From: Aporrectodea caliginosa
Taxonomy: Eukaryota; Annelida; Clitellata; Crassiclitellata; Lumbricidae
Direction of reading: 5' to 3'
NCBI GenBank assembly: GCA_020284085.1
Contig: JACEVL010000495.1
Coordinates: 758,035 to 822,034, forward strand
DNA: 64,000 nt
The notes beneath the pieces are model-generated. The model was not told where the DNA came from and did not search any database. It worked only from the letters and a program-made list of their open reading frames with translations. Positions within the stretch are counted from its first letter, which is position 1. The number at the start of each line of letters is the position of its first letter. This document shows positions 47,521 through 59,677 of the stretch, piece by piece. The position numbers and the translations under genes are program-made.

Positions 47521-47570
47521 GTAAGTGAACATTTATATAGCGCCTCCTCAAAGGTGCTCTCGAAGTGGGA
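47521..47570 (-). mobile_element. L2-type LINE 3' tail fragment
   Basis: Minus: cgagagcacctttgagg, then aggcgctatataaatg. Stem arms shortened. Confidence 0.6.
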
Positions 47571-47778
47571 ACACAAGTGGTCACAATCAAACACGATTGT
47601 CTTCATCTACCTAATGGGCCTATATAGGCTACCGCTACACGATCATTTATTTCTACTTTGTGTACCTCTATTTCGCTAGTGGATAATTTCGCGGGAGCGC
47701 ACGCAAGTAGGTCTCTAATGCATTTGAAAGAACATCATTGCAATATGCGAGTGTAAGACTGCACACGAAATGCCCTCG

Positions 47779-47945
47779 TAAAATTCAGTTAGCCCACGTA
47801 TATGTACGTTTATGGATAAAATTCAGTTAGCCCACATATATGCACGTATATGGATAAAATTCACTTAGCCGTATACGTATGTAGATAAAATTCAGTTAGC
47901 CCACATAGTATAGAGATAAAATTCACTTAGCTCATATACTTAGGG
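47779..47945. repeat. Five-copy ~35-40-bp tandem repeat
   Basis: Units begin ataaaattcaSttagcc and continue cacatatatgcacg-type sequence. Lengths vary, with about five recognisable starts. Confidence 0.85.
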
Positions 47946-48060
47946 CCTATATAGATAGCCCTAATGGAAACCATGATCATTTATGCGAGATCTCAGTTCT
48001 GGGTCATGGTGTTGCGATGTGTTTCGGTTGAGGTGACAAAATCACACAACTACCGGCACC

Positions 48061-48121
48061 AGTCAATCAATTAAACTTGATATAGCGCCCCTTCAAGATA
48101 TCTACTCAGGGGCGCTCCAGT
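48061..48121 (-). mobile_element. L2-type LINE 3' tail
   Basis: Minus: ctggagcgcccctgag, tagatatcttgaagggg, cgctatatcaag, then (attg). Nearly identical in its loop to the copy at 57.55 kb. Confidence 0.8.
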
Positions 48122-48880
48122 ATAGCCTACGTGTTCTTTTAAGTCTTCAGATGTTCCTCATAACTAGAAAGCTGTTAGAAATTTACCCGTCTTCTTTGTT
48201 TTATTTATTGCTTGTACATGTTGTTACACATGTGCAATTAGTCAGCTTACAATATTTGGCGAGTATGAACTGGTCTTCAACTTTGTTACATGATTTCATC
48301 TTTCACAAACATGGCTTACTTCATCTAAGGAGAAAATTGAGCCAACGTATCAGATAGGATCATAAGCTTATAGGCCTGGGTATCAAAATCAGCTCTCATT
48401 CTCGCGAAACTATAATGTTTACTATTAATAAGCACGCTTGTATTCGCAGCTTCTTTATTAAAGCCTCTGACTTTAGTACGTTGCTCTTACGATATTTATA
48501 TAAAATATTTAAACTGGACCTGTTCCCGAAAATGTCTTAAGGGCATTTAAGATTTAAGCAGCTCAAACTCGCCATCGAACAACAGTTACAGTTAACAGAC
48601 TAGATAAGCTATTATAATATGAGCCTTTAGTGCTATAAATATCTCTCCCTCCAATTGTCTTGGCGGGAAGGGTTCAAGTACGGTGCAGATGTAATTTTTT
48701 GCTAGTCGTTTCCATTGATCCACAATCCTCTGGCTAAAATAAATTGTGTAATGTCCGAACGCACCCACGTATGATAAAGTTTCTGACAGTGTCCTCCAAA
48801 GTGCGCCGCGGCTAACCTCTAGAAGAAGGTTTTATCTATATTCAATCTCTATCCTTAGGCTTCTAGGTCCTCTCGTCATT
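48122..48880. other. Intron, nothing recognised
   Basis: No feature identified. Confidence 0.35.
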
Positions 48881-48894
48881 TTCAGACTGGTCTC

Positions 48895-49555
48895 CCAAAT
48901 GCCTTGTCCGTGATCTGGGGTTGTTTATCGACAGTGAATTGTCCATGGCTGACCATGCTAACTCGTTGTGCATGTCATGCCTCTATGAGCTACGTCAAGT
49001 TCGATCAATACGGCGCTAACTATCGTTTTGCGCTGCAACAACCCTACTCCATCCTTTTGCCCTGACGCGCCTGCAATGCCGCAGTTCCATCCTTCGAGGT
49101 TGGCAAAAATTCCGTCAGCCCAGTCCGTTCTGAACTGTTCCGCCCGTCTAGTGGTAAATTCAGCCAAATTGTCTCATGTTTCAGAATATATGAAAGACAC
49201 GCTTCACTGACTACCTATTCGTGAAATAAATCATATTCAAGATCCTGCTTCTGGCTCCGATATTATACAGTATACAAGAGTTGGTTGTGCCGATTGGTAC
49301 GACATCAATCACTTCAGTTCCGCTGCCCAGGCAGATCTGAAAGTTCCTCGCTGCCATACATAACCAAGAAAACACTGCGCATGGTCCTCCATAGGTCCCT
49401 TCTATGTTGAACAGTCTTCCTCTTAACATTCCTACTTAATTCGGTCCAAGTGATATTCTCGTCGGTTGTTAAGACGCACCTATTTAAATCTCTTAGACAA
49501 CCATGTGCTCAGCGCTTTTAGACAACCATGCATGCTCAGCGCTTTACAGGGGTTC
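48895..49555 (+). mobile_element. LINE reverse transcriptase C-terminal fragment
   Basis: Plus frame VRDLGLFIDSELSMADHA, then NSLCMSCLYELRQVRSIRR: the K.LGV..D..LS...H....C...F..LR..R.IR motif of L2/CR1-type ORF2. Later segments in shifted frames give RLQCRSSIL, IIFKILLLAPILYSI and DAPI-ISQTTMCSA. A terminal 27-base duplication (ttagacaaccatg, ctcagcgctttt) precedes the ACAT array. Confidence 0.85.
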
Positions 49556-49561
49556 ATACAT

Positions 49562-49825
49562 AATACATACATACATACATACATACATACATACATACAT
49601 ACATACATACATACATACATACATACATACATACATACATACATACATACATACATACATACATACATACATACATACATACATACATACATACATACAT
49701 ACATACATACACATACATACATACATACATACATACATACATACATACATACATACATACATACATACATACATACATACATACATACATACATACATAC
49801 ATACATACATACATACATACATACA

Positions 49826-49855
<30 letters not shown>
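49562..49855. repeat. (ACAT)n array, ~290 bp
   Basis: About 73 acat tetramers with a single phase break (catacacatac) near 49711. The IHTYIHTY and MYVCMYVC frames on both strands are artefacts. Confidence 0.97.
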
Positions 49856-49856
<1 letters not shown>

Positions 49857-49869
49857 TATAGAGTCTGCC

Positions 49870-50410
49870 AAACAGATTAGAAACATTCACATAGGTACAT
49901 TTGTAGGCATATTCAGAAATAAAGAGGCTAAACTTTAGATGAGGATTTTATTAACACATTTTCTGTGATGCTTAAATTGTCTGGCATGTAATACACGGCT
50001 TAGGATAAGACCAAGAAGGCGGTTTGTTGTATGTTGTGCGTCGTCTGTAAATTTACAGAGACATCAACCTTAAGAAAAGGTGCTGTTTTTAAATTATTGT
50101 ATTGAGTCTGGAGTTTGTTTGCTAAGAACCACTCAAAGGCACTCTAAAATGACTAGCACAGACAAAGTGCGTCATCAGAAAGACTGATTATGTTTACAGA
50201 ACTGTATCGGACCCAACAGTTAGTATTAGCCTATCAGTAGAATATTGTCTCATCAGGACCTCTAGTATGTGAGAAAGCAAGCCATGTCCGAACCAGGAGC
50301 TCCATGGGACGAGGTGTGCCTGAGAGGTCGCTGAACGTAATTATCGTCGACCAGGATGACCTGAAACAGAAGGACATGGTGATTGCATTCTGAAGCCGTG
50401 GTCTGTAACC
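49870..50410. other. Intron, nothing recognised
   Basis: No feature identified. Confidence 0.35.
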
Positions 50411-50422
50411 ATTTGGAGGAAT

Positions 50423-50470
50423 TCATTTACAGCGCCCTTGCATCCTCGCAGAAATTCAGGCGATATATAA
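50423..50470. mobile_element. Possible LINE/SINE 3' tail
   Basis: Tttacagcgcccttgcatcc, then aggcgatatataaatag. It resembles the stem-loop tails, but both arms are degraded. Confidence 0.35.
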
Positions 50471-50500
50471 ATAGGCTAGAAAGACGCAGAACTACAAATT

Positions 50501-50915
50501 ATACTACCATGGGTTAACTACGTCAATAACCAAAACTGACCCCTCGAGATATATCGTCAAATTCAGTCGCTTGGCCCCAAACGGTTGATGATGCAATGTT
50601 GCACAGACAAATGGAGCAAATGTCTGTAATGATTGCTAAATTGCAAAAACTGTACAGTACACTTAATTTCACCGATCATTAGAATGTAACAGTACGATAG
50701 AAAACGCCGCGTAGGGACCCTATGCTACCAGGTTAACTACGTCAATAACCAAAACATGACGCTTCGGAGTGAAACTCCGATTCAGCGCTCCGCGCACAGT
50801 CGGGATGCTGCCTCATAAACAAATGGAGCAAGTGTCTTGGATGATTGATAAATTGCAAAACTGTTAAGTACATTTATGCCGATCATTAGAATGTAACAGT
50901 AGAAAACAACACTGT
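50501..50915. repeat. ~200-bp tandem duplication
   Basis: Copy 1 (50501-50705) and copy 2 (50721-50915) share ggttaactacgtcaataacc, acaaatggagcaa and gatcattagaatgtaacag in the same order. A minus frame of 140 residues (50782-51204) overlaps copy 2 but matches nothing I know. Confidence 0.85.
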
Positions 50916-51804
50916 GCATGTTGACAACGTTGTAACTGCAAGAAAAAATACATATCTTCAATAGCATAGAAGAAATACATAATGGGTATATTGTAATGCC
51001 ATGTTTGCTACTTTCGTAACGCCCACTGCTCCAAACGGTGGTTCCTCCGAGATTAAATCGCGGTGCATTTCGATATACTACACTGTAAATCCAGATAAAT
51101 TCCTGGATCAACCCATCGGTCCCAAACCAATCAGCCACAAGACATTCCTCAAGTGCAGTTGAGGGAGTTGTTGGCTGAAGCGCACATGCAGCAACAGCAA
51201 GCATCCCGACATCCTATATCCTTACAGCTCCCACGGCTCAGAAACGATTTGGCAGCTCATCCTGAGACACTGAGGTCTTAACCCGGTTAATTTCGCTTAT
51301 TAGTCACCGGCTTTACCAGTAAGCCATAGAACGCGATCCGCTCCATTCATCCCTGAAACGCCTCGGCTTGAATTGCAAAAAGCGTAGATGGATCGGTCAA
51401 TCGGAAGAAACTGCGCGATGGCATTAGCATATAAATGGGTTCACAATAAAGTACAGATCCCACTCCTACTTCTACTCATCTCGTTTATCCACATCAGTCT
51501 CCTCTTCTTTCTCTCAATCCAATTCTTCCTCTTTCTCCTCCATCAGTTCTCTTTGTCTGCTAACTGCTTTTTCTTCTGCGTTTCTTCATCTTCCTCCTCC
51601 TCTACCGTTTTCCATTTCTCCGTTAAGATGTCCTCTTCCCATCCTTCTCCTCTTTCCATCCTCTACCCCTGGATTTCGTGGGAACCGGTCATCAGTGGAA
51701 TTGAGATTCGTCGCCGGCCGCTGAGCCTGCGGCGGCAGCAACGAAAGAGATTCGATAAACAATGGATCCGGGTTTTGAATTAATGAGGTTGCTTCTATTT
51801 GTAG

Positions 51805-51872
51805 GAGAACCACTGGACATGGACTTAGAAATATCATTGGCCAGTTTTGACAGCATCTCCGAAGTCAATATG
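51805..51872 (+). CDS. GABA-A receptor beta-type subunit, 68-bp exon
   Basis: Acceptor cttctatttgtag, then GA completing Gly, then 22 codons EPLDMDLEISLASFDSIS-EVNM, donor ATG|gtaagc (phase 0). The I.S.D.ISEVNM motif at the end of the first beta strands is a hallmark of GABA-A/RDL/LCCH3 subunits. Vertebrate GABA-A subunit genes have a 68-base exon at exactly this place, which supports both boundaries. It joins in frame with the exons at 31.7 and 59.7 kb. Most similar by eye to invertebrate LCCH3-type beta. Confidence 0.95.
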
Positions 51873-52024
51873 GTAAGCTGTCTCTTTATAGACTAAATGC
51901 CTTATAATTATCACCGTGTTGTCATCTACCGCGATAAAACACTAAACAATAGGACAATGAACAACATGCAGTAATAGGCCTAGCTATACTAGTAGTAATT
52001 ACTGTAAAAATTATGGTTAGGTAT

Positions 52025-52026
52025 TA

Positions 52027-52100
<74 letters not shown>

Positions 52101-52108
52101 CATTATCA
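52025..52108. repeat. (ATT)n array 1
   Basis: About 25 att triplets ending in cattatcatcatcatt, about 150 bases after the receptor exon. Confidence 0.95.
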
Positions 52109-52253
52109 TCATCATTCATCAGGTATCAATGATCCCTCAGGCGATCCAAACAATATCGGAGATGTTACTGATGGTGGTCTGGAACGGCAATCACTCGGCA
52201 GTGTCTGGTTGGGCAAAGGTACCTCGGAAGGCAACAGCATCAGCATCATCAGT

Positions 52254-52255
52254 TA

Positions 52256-52331
<76 letters not shown>
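52254..52331. repeat. (ATT)n array 2
   Basis: About 25 att triplets with one phase break (atttatt). It may share an origin with array 1, as ATT is the tail of some retroelements here. Confidence 0.95.
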
Positions 52332-52332
<1 letters not shown>

Positions 52333-52339
52333 ACAACAG

Positions 52340-52670
52340 ATACCTCATCCATCCTACGCACTCATCAAAATCTCACCTCTTGCTATCCACTACATGTAGG
52401 TCTTTCACTCAAAACTGAGAACACTGCTATTTCACAGACTCCTATTTCGATTCCTCCATTCTCCTTACCTCTCTCGATGCTTCTATTCTAAACACCATCA
52501 ACCGTTGCCTGCCTAATCCCTTTGCATCTTGACCTGGAATCGATTTTGACCCTATCATCTGCCTCCACCGATTTTGTTTAGATTAAGCGCCTGTGAATAA
52601 GCTGGTTCTCGCGAATCCCTTTTTTGAGAGCTGTAGAAATCTCTGGATTATGATTACGATTATTGTTATA
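52340..52670 (+). mobile_element. LINE 3' region, family B
   Basis: A 3' UTR with accatcaaccgttgcctgcc, ttagattaagcgcctgtg, aataagctggttctcg and gctgtagaaatctctgg. It matches the copies near 47.4 and 63.7 kb (acatccaccgtagccg; gctgaagaaatctcgag). Confidence 0.65.
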
Positions 52671-52679
52671 ATAATAACA

Positions 52680-53790
52680 ACAACAACGACAACAACAATA
52701 CAGCAATACTACTAACTAATAATAATAATTAATATTATTTTTATTAGCATTGGGCTACCATCAGTCTGTTGATTGTTGCATGCAATCTGAGGTGCCTATT
52801 AGACAGAGAGGGAGATTCATTTGAAGGGTAACTGAAACGCGCTGAAACAAATATCTCGAGCTGGTCCCAGTCCCTGCTGAGATTTGCTCCCCATTCCTTG
52901 GACAAACTTCCGTGACTCGATGTGCCAGCTCCCTGTTGTTTTGACTGCAACAGGGACGAAATGATGTGATTGCGAGATAGCAGCATATTTTGCTTGCCTT
53001 ATCATGAGCGGCTTTATCCGCTGCAGAACTTGTCGTTTTGCGATGTTATATGCTCGTTTGATGCTGTGTTGTATCCCAAGCCAAGCAATGACCTTTGACC
53101 CAAGTTATGTACCGCGACCCCATCAGGCCTTTAACGGTCTTATCAGCAGAGGCCGATTGGGGGACACTTTGATGGCTCGTATTTCTGGCTCTTGCTAAAG
53201 TCCGCCAAATTGCGTTGTTATTATTTATTATTATTCTTTATTATCATTCTGAAACAAAGGTTTCAGATTATGCAGATTGCTGACCGAATGTGCAACGATT
53301 GTGTATCTGCCTGGATATCATTCAACTGAATAATCACTGTTAACGAAGAATTTTAAGCAAAAAGCGAAGGCTTGTTGTGAAGCAAAGGCTGCGATAAAAC
53401 ATCTTGAGTTACAGAATCTCATTCAGATAAACTTATTAGAATAAGTGCTTTGCAAACCTAGACATTTCATGTCTCATATAGACGAGGGCGGCGAATGAAA
53501 GCGCCAATTCATATAAACAGACATAAAGTACCAAATAGAGAGACTCAGATGACAGAGGTCATTTTAATCGGAAACCAGATTTACACAGAGCGCAAAGGAA
53601 ACAGGTTGTCGGTGCTCTCAATCAGTCTGTGCATACGACCGAATAACTAGGTGCCTAAGCCTACTTAATTTTCTTTGATATAGCTGATCCAAACAAGACA
53701 TGTCAACAGAAGCATCAGAAGTAAATGTTGTAATATAGCTTTCGTTGACCCTGCATTTCCGTATTATGGATCTTTGTGAAACAGATAGAC
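52680..53790. other. Intron, nothing recognised
   Basis: Short caacaacaac and attatt runs at the left and near 53.22 kb. No coding or RNA signals. Confidence 0.35.
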
Positions 53791-53965
53791 AGAAATGCAG
53801 AGATACTAAAAGTGACAGACCGAGAGGCAGACAGAGAGACATATAGATAGATTAACAGAAAACAGACAGATAGGCAGAGACGGACAGAGACAGACAGAAA
53901 AGAAGAAGAGACAGAGAAGGGCAGAGGAGCAAGAGGCAGAGAGACAGAGAACAGTAGAAGAGAGA
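53785..53965. repeat. Imperfect (GACA)/(AGAG) purine repeat
   Basis: Purine-rich gacagaca and agagaca units, degenerate, about 180 bases. Confidence 0.85.
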
Positions 53966-54321
53966 GGCAGCAAATCAGGTGGTTCTTCGTTTATTCGGAG
54001 CTTCCTCTGTAAAATGTTAAAATACTCGTGGTTAATGGACTGCATGAACCTGACTGTCGGTCCTATGGCTTTTAATTTAAATGAACAACATCATTCCAAG
54101 AACGAAACAGCTTTCAGCTACGACCAAATACGCGCCAAACGATGAACTGCTAATTTCACAGCATCTATGCCTTCAAATGTGTGAACAATAATTATTGGAT
54201 CATCATCACCATCATCAGTTCCTGGCGCCATTGTCCTCGGTCACTTGTCAAGTCCATTGCTCCCCTTAGTGTTAGTCCCAGTGATACGTTAGATGAACTC
54301 AGTAAAACCTTTGTTTCTGGT

Positions 54322-54402
54322 TGTATAAGCGCCCGCAAATAAACTTATTATCACGACTTAAGTTTTTTGGCCACTGAAGAAATTGCGATTTAGATAAATA
54401 GC
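54322..54402 (+). mobile_element. Family B LINE/SINE 3' tail
   Basis: Agcgcccgcaaataaactta, then cactgaagaaattgcg, aligns with the family B 3' ends at 52.6 and 63.8 kb. Confidence 0.55.
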
Positions 54403-54404
54403 TG

Positions 54405-55385
54405 GTTGCACGACTCGTTTGCATAGAAAGACCATGGTGACTGCTTTTCGAAAGGAAGGTAGTTGATTAAAATTAATGCTTCAGATATCAAACCATGAGT
54501 TCCAAGACTCAACCTTGCGTGTTTTAATACTATGAAGCAGTTCGCGTGGTTAATCTTGCCATAATAATTATTAAGTGCACTTCTAATGCTCGGTTTCGTT
54601 TCCAAAAATTCCATAAACGTCTCATCCTTTTCCTGCATGTCAAGTTTATTGTGCGAATCATGGAATGTCAGATAACGCCATTTTGCTGATAAAGTTTGCG
54701 GTTGTTGACTGTCGAGTGATTCCGTCTGATAGAGGAGGAGCGGCTGCTACCAGCGTATTATTAAATGTTCGCTCGGTCGTTTTCATTTTTTCATTAGTTG
54801 ATAAGACACAGAGGATAAGCGCTATCTCCATATCTAGGCTCTCATAGGTATATATAATATAGACGTATAATATCTGTGCATAAATAAGAGTGGCTTATCC
54901 TCATATCTAGCTTTCATTTACACATTCTGAAAATTGTCATGATAGACTGTCTCCGCCATCTTGAAATGGCTGTCGATGCTATTGATCTGAAACTGTCAGG
55001 CGCAGTAATGATTATATCGAGCAGCATCGCATTCAGTTAATACTTGGATGGGCAGCCATTACTGACCCTGCCTGCAGCATGCCCACATGGACCCACATAT
55101 AAGACCAATATTACCATCTAGAACCCAAATGGGTCTCATCTAGTGCCCGTAGAAATACTGGCAGGGGAATATAGCGCAATATGGCGCCAACCACTCAGCT
55201 CTCCATCGTTTTTGAATAAACTCACACTGAAATATGCGCTGCTGCACCAGGGATTGTTCAACAAACATTTTCAGACTACCTTACGTTATATTTCGATAGG
55301 TCGTTTAAATAGCCATGCTTAGCGTCTTTGAGAATGCTTTAAAGGTGTTGCATAAAAAATCAGATACATGCATACTTACACACAT
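54405..55385. other. Intron, nothing recognised
   Basis: No feature identified. Confidence 0.35.
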
Positions 55386-55392
55386 TCATAAT

Positions 55393-55658
55393 GCATACAT
55401 ACATACATACATACATACATACATACATACATACATACATACATACATACATACATACATACATACATACATACATACATACATACATACATAACTGTAC
55501 ATACATGCATACATACATACATACATACATACATACATACATACATACATACATACATACATACATACATACATACATACATACATACATACATACATAC
55601 ATACATACATACATACATACATACATACATACATACATACATACATACATACATACAT
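55393..55658. repeat. (ACAT)n array, left part
   Basis: About 66 acat tetramers broken once by aactgtacatacatgc near 55494. It continues as 57892-57930 on the far side of an inserted DNA transposon. Confidence 0.95.
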
Positions 55659-55972
55659 TAGGGTGGTCCTTAGCTCCATGTAACAGAAATTTTTGATGAA
55701 TTTTAAAGGAGGCACCCTTCCAACTTATTGTTTTAGGTACAAAAATATGTATATTGAAAAGTTTGTAAAGATTTTATAAGTTTTAGAGGTTGCTACCGGA
55801 CCGAACATATATCAAATTGTAAAAAATCCTCTGATAAAACATTGAATATTGTATAGTGTGTACTATTCTTATGCAAAAATTCAAAAAATTCTGGTGGACA
55901 GTGGTATTTACTATTTGGGTCAATACACATAAGTGAACATGAAATGTTGAGTTCCAATTAATATTTAATATA

Positions 55973-57130
55973 TTAATGCATCAGTGTCTTTTTGTTCCTG
56001 TCTGGATATCTTTGACGATATTCCTTAACAACCAACAGCAGAAACTGCTTCTGATCCTCGCTATTTGTTGGAAGCTTGTAATACTTGCACACGAGTGCCA
56101 CTCCACGCTCTGCTATGTCATTCATAACTCTTATTAAGCTGGCGGTGGGTTTTTACTAACTTGCAGTTGTTATCTTTTGGCCAAGCATCAACATCTTGTT
56201 GAAGGAAACTTGATGGAATGCCTGTAATGCTGAAGAATATTCTAGTCTTTTCCCTAAAAAATCTTCCAGTTGCTTCGAGCTGATCAATGTTGTTCTCTTT
56301 TGAGGATGTTGATGCCAGTTTTGTCCAGAGCAGCAACCATTTGGCGCTTGGTATCATTGGAGTCATGAATGTCATGAAAGTATGCATAAGCCAGCAATTC
56401 CTCCGACAGATGCCAGAGGTGACCCAGAAATTTTTTCATTGCAACCTCTGTAACTGCGCTATTTTTCTCTTTGTATCTGTCAGTGTCCTTCAAGAGTTCC
56501 AGGTCAATTCGAGAAGCAGATGGTGCATACGGTGCTTGAAACAAGACTTTGACATACAGCATTACAGTGAACAATCAGATGTTAGCTATCCTCTTTTCTT
56601 CTCTTCTTGTCAACTTGAACTGTCTCTTGAACATCCAAATCTTAAGACTGTAAATACTCCAGGCCATTCACCTCGCTCTTTGTAGTCCAGCTGGTGCTCT
56701 GAATGGTATGCCCCTGGAAGGCACTCCGCCCAAGACGGTTATGGTCAGCTCCACCAGTTCGCGATAGTCGTCCGTGGTTGGTATTGTTGAAGTTGACTCT
56801 CAGCAAAGGCAATAATCTCTTGATTCACAGGAAATTGCACCGTGAAAAACTCATCGGCTGTTACTGTTTCCTAATTTGATCTGTCTATAAGTTCCCAGCT
56901 TTTCTGGAATCTCTTGAAAATCATTACCGGTATGTCTGGACCTTTGGATGGATCACGAGAAAGTATGACCAATGCCTCCACATTATTTCTAGTATGAGAT
57001 GGTGACATGCACACCACAACATATTCTTGTCAACTATTTGCAAGGTTTGGGCATGTGCAATTTCACACAAATCCTGTAAACCTGATTCTCATTCTTCTGC
57101 TTTATACTTTAGCACTTCTGGTTGTTTTGC
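55973..57130 (-). pseudogene. Degenerate transposon-encoded gene
   Basis: Minus-strand segments in shifting frames, from upstream to downstream: NMLWCACHHLILE; KGPDIP.MIFKRFQKSWE; VAMKKFLGHLWHLSEELLA; RIFFSITGIPSSFLQQD; VMNDIAERGVALVCKYY; EDQKQFLLLVVKEYRQRYP. It stops at TAA 55975-55973. These blocks (LW.ACRHH, KF..HLW.LS.EL, DTAERGVAL, EEQKQFLL) recur in a family of uncharacterised invertebrate proteins that I recall as transposon-associated. At least two frameshifts (around 56.3 and 56.15 kb) and internal stops show it is dead. It is probably the transposase or helper of the enclosing inverted-repeat element. Confidence 0.65.
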
Positions 57131-57550
57131 TTGTTCTCCTTATTTCCCTAATTTTTTAATTGTTTTTGAAGAAACCTTTAATTTTTCTAACAAAGCGTTG
57201 GATGTCTTTGCGCAAACTTCGAGAACATGACGGGCTATACGGAATTGTATTGTATTGTATTGTATCGATCAATTTATATATGGCAAGCATCTGCTACGAT
57301 TTGATTGGTTGTTTTATACAATCGTAAAACACTGTCAGGATTTCTTCTTTGCTTTGCAGCTTTCTATTACTGAATGTATTATTCCTGACCTAAGTCACAC
57401 ACGTGTCTTTGTATCTTGTATCTTACAGTGTATCCAATTAGCTAAAACCTAATTCTAGACTTTCCTGTTAGCTTAAAAGGTACTATTTCAGCATGGTTTT
57501 GCTAACTGATATAATATACTCTTTCGTAATGACATTTAACATAAACTAGC

Positions 57551-57605
57551 GCAGAGAGCGCCTCTGAATAGATATCTCGAAGGGGCGCTATATAAATGTT
57601 CAATT
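57551..57605 (+). mobile_element. L2-type LINE 3' tail nested in the DNA transposon
   Basis: Gagagcgcctctgaatag, atatctcgaaggggcgct, atataaatg. The clean stem-loop suggests a later insertion than the surrounding element. Confidence 0.8.
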
Positions 57606-57891
57606 ACATTACACTACTATACTTACAAAGATCAAGTTGACTAGATACAAACCATGCAAGTCGTAACATTTTATGGCATAATAATTTACAAGCGTCAATA
57701 ACAATGACTATTCGCTTGTATCAATTACCGCTCAATGTTAGCTGTCCATGGCAAACTTTCAGAGCCGGTAGCGACCTCTAGATATTATTATTTTGAGCTG
57801 AAAAAATTACAGAATTGTTTTCTCATTCATAGAAACCAAACTAGAGGGTGCCCCATGAAAAAGTCATGGTCGATAACTAAGGACCACCCTA

Positions 57892-57898
57892 ACATACA

Positions 57899-57930
<32 letters not shown>

Positions 57931-58015
57931 CATACAGCATACATACACGCACACAATGCAATACAATACAATACACATAATCATACACACACATACATAC
58001 ACACAAACTCACTCC
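57892..58015. repeat. (ACAT)n array right part and CA-rich flank
   Basis: Acat tetramers to about 57930, then tacacgcacacaatgc and (aatac)n, cacacacatacatac. This is the right remnant of the array split by the transposon. Confidence 0.9.
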
Positions 58016-58019
58016 AGCA

Positions 58020-59450
58020 CTTAATCACTCACTTATCCACCCTTAATTCCTAACCCCAAACAACCCAGCCCACACCTTCGCAACCACCCACCCACCATGG
58101 CAGCCACTCCGATTATATATTTTGATAAACCTATTTCTGAATTGGTTCAGCAGTTGATTTCGATCTTTTCCTGATAACCAATATTTGAGATAACAGTCTC
58201 TTTGCTCTGCATGATAGGCATTGTTTTTCTCTTATCTGCGCTTTTCTGTAATCGAAATCGTCTGCAGATGCATCTATCAGTCGTTGTTGTGATATCTAGG
58301 AGGTCGAAGCTAAGAAGATAATATCGTCTGCACGCTTTCCACTTGATTAGTCACAGATATCGCCTCCGTTTCTCCATCGCTCTCTCTCTCTCTCTCCTCT
58401 AGGACTTGCGTCTCAATTGCTTCCACCAGTTGGACAAACAAGACGGACGAATCGTGTTTTCCTTACGAAATAATCCCGAGTCTTTTTTGTCTTTTCGGAT
58501 TTCTTCTATTTTCTTAGCGTATTACTTGAACGATACCGATCAGTGTCAAAACTCATTTCTATATTGGAAAACCGCTTAGTATTCTAACTAGGATATAAGG
58601 GCTTCAACGTTTTCAGGAGAAATTATGCAACAATGTCGGTTTTAAATGGAGAGTTGATTCCGAAATTTGAAGTACAAATGACATCTAATGTTGCTGAAAT
58701 GTTTATTTAACGTCGAAGAGTTTTTCGTTTGGTCACAATTTCAATATCTTTTGACTAAAGATTTCTATGTTACACTTTTAAAGAGTTGTAATTGTGATCG
58801 CAAAGAGAAACTCATCAGATGAAATTATATAGTTATTCATAACCTTGTGCTTTATTCCTGGTTGTCCTCTGTCAACTGTTGCGTACTGTATAACTCAAAG
58901 ATGCAGGTTGGAAACTGAGCGTGCCTTTGACCTCTGCACCATGAGTTATTAGTTACGTTAGGACTGCGTTCCTGTTTTAGCCGATCAATACTAAATGTCT
59001 GGCTATGGTCAAATGTATGGGCACAGAAATCCTCACAGAATAGTCCAGGTTTTAGATTGAGATTGCTTTATTTTTAGGGGTTTATTCGAAATATCTTTCA
59101 ATCCCAGGCCTCTCAAGACTAAAATTGAAATAACCTATAATAAATTAAGTATTACCTTAACTTACTTTGTGCCTTGCCTTAAGATGCCATACCTTATCCT
59201 ATTATAATTGTCCAACCTTCCTGATCTAATCTTCTTGATAAGAAAATCTCATGTATAATTATTATTACTATATAGGTGCAATTGCGCTATTCAATTTCTC
59301 CAAGCCATCCTATATCCTGATTCTACTCCTGCCCACCACACGACCACCACCATCAACGATTTCCATCAGCGTAGGAAGTCTCCTCGGCTTGACCTTCCCC
59401 GGAATCTGACCTGGCACCGAAGCAGACTAAACAACCTGGCTAAACAATCC
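58020..59450. other. Intron, nothing recognised
   Basis: A short (tc)9 run lies at 58378-58395. No exon, RNA or repeat otherwise recognised. Confidence 0.35.
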
Positions 59451-59459
59451 TGACTTGAT

Positions 59460-59545
59460 TTTATATAGCGCCAGCAATATACTGGTCTCTCTGACGTGAC
59501 TTTTGTGTGGCGCAGAGAAATTTCTGAGATTCACATTACATTAAC
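59460..59545 (+). mobile_element. Family B LINE 3' tail
   Basis: Tttatatagcgccagcaata, tactggtctctctgacgtg, gcagagaaatttctgag. It matches the family B ends on the same strand. Confidence 0.55.
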
Positions 59546-59599
59546 TTACCCCTTCTCAGGAGGCATTTCTCTTAGACTATCTTAAGATGGTCGTATTCG

Positions 59600-59677
59600 C
59601 GCTGGGGTTGGGAGCGCCTCTGAGTAGTTCCCTGGAATAGGCGCTAGGCAAATTATTGTAATGAATGAATGAATGAC
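59600..59677 (+). mobile_element. L2-type LINE 3' tail beside an exon
   Basis: Ggggttgggagcgcctctg, agtagttccctggaatagg, cgctaggcaaattattg, then (aatg)n ending at 59677. Only 38 bases separate it from the receptor exon, leaving a short but adequate pyrimidine tract before gcccgcag. Confidence 0.8.

Larger units (their letters stand above)
31721..51804 (+). other. GABA-A receptor intron (~20.1 kb)
   Basis: It begins gtagga and ends in a T-rich tract with tatttgtag. It contains the TC tract, the 34-bp satellite, purine tracts, LINE and SINE pieces, a hairpin and an ACAT array, each listed separately. No receptor exon was found inside it. Confidence 0.8.
55659..57891 (-). mobile_element. 2.2-kb DNA transposon inserted in an ACAT array
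   Basis: The left end tagggtggtccttag and right end ctaaggaccacccta are perfect 15-base inverted repeats. A second inner pair, ggcaccctt / agggtgcc, lies ~50 bases in. The target is microsatellite on both sides, so a 4- or 8-base duplication (acat or acatacat) cannot be told from the array. A degenerate minus-strand gene fills the centre. The superfamily is not assigned. Confidence 0.85.

Noticed and set aside
49466..49890. HTYIHTYI and MYVCMYVC proteins
   Set aside because: Products of the ACAT tetranucleotide array, open in all frames. The same applies at 55.4-55.65 kb.
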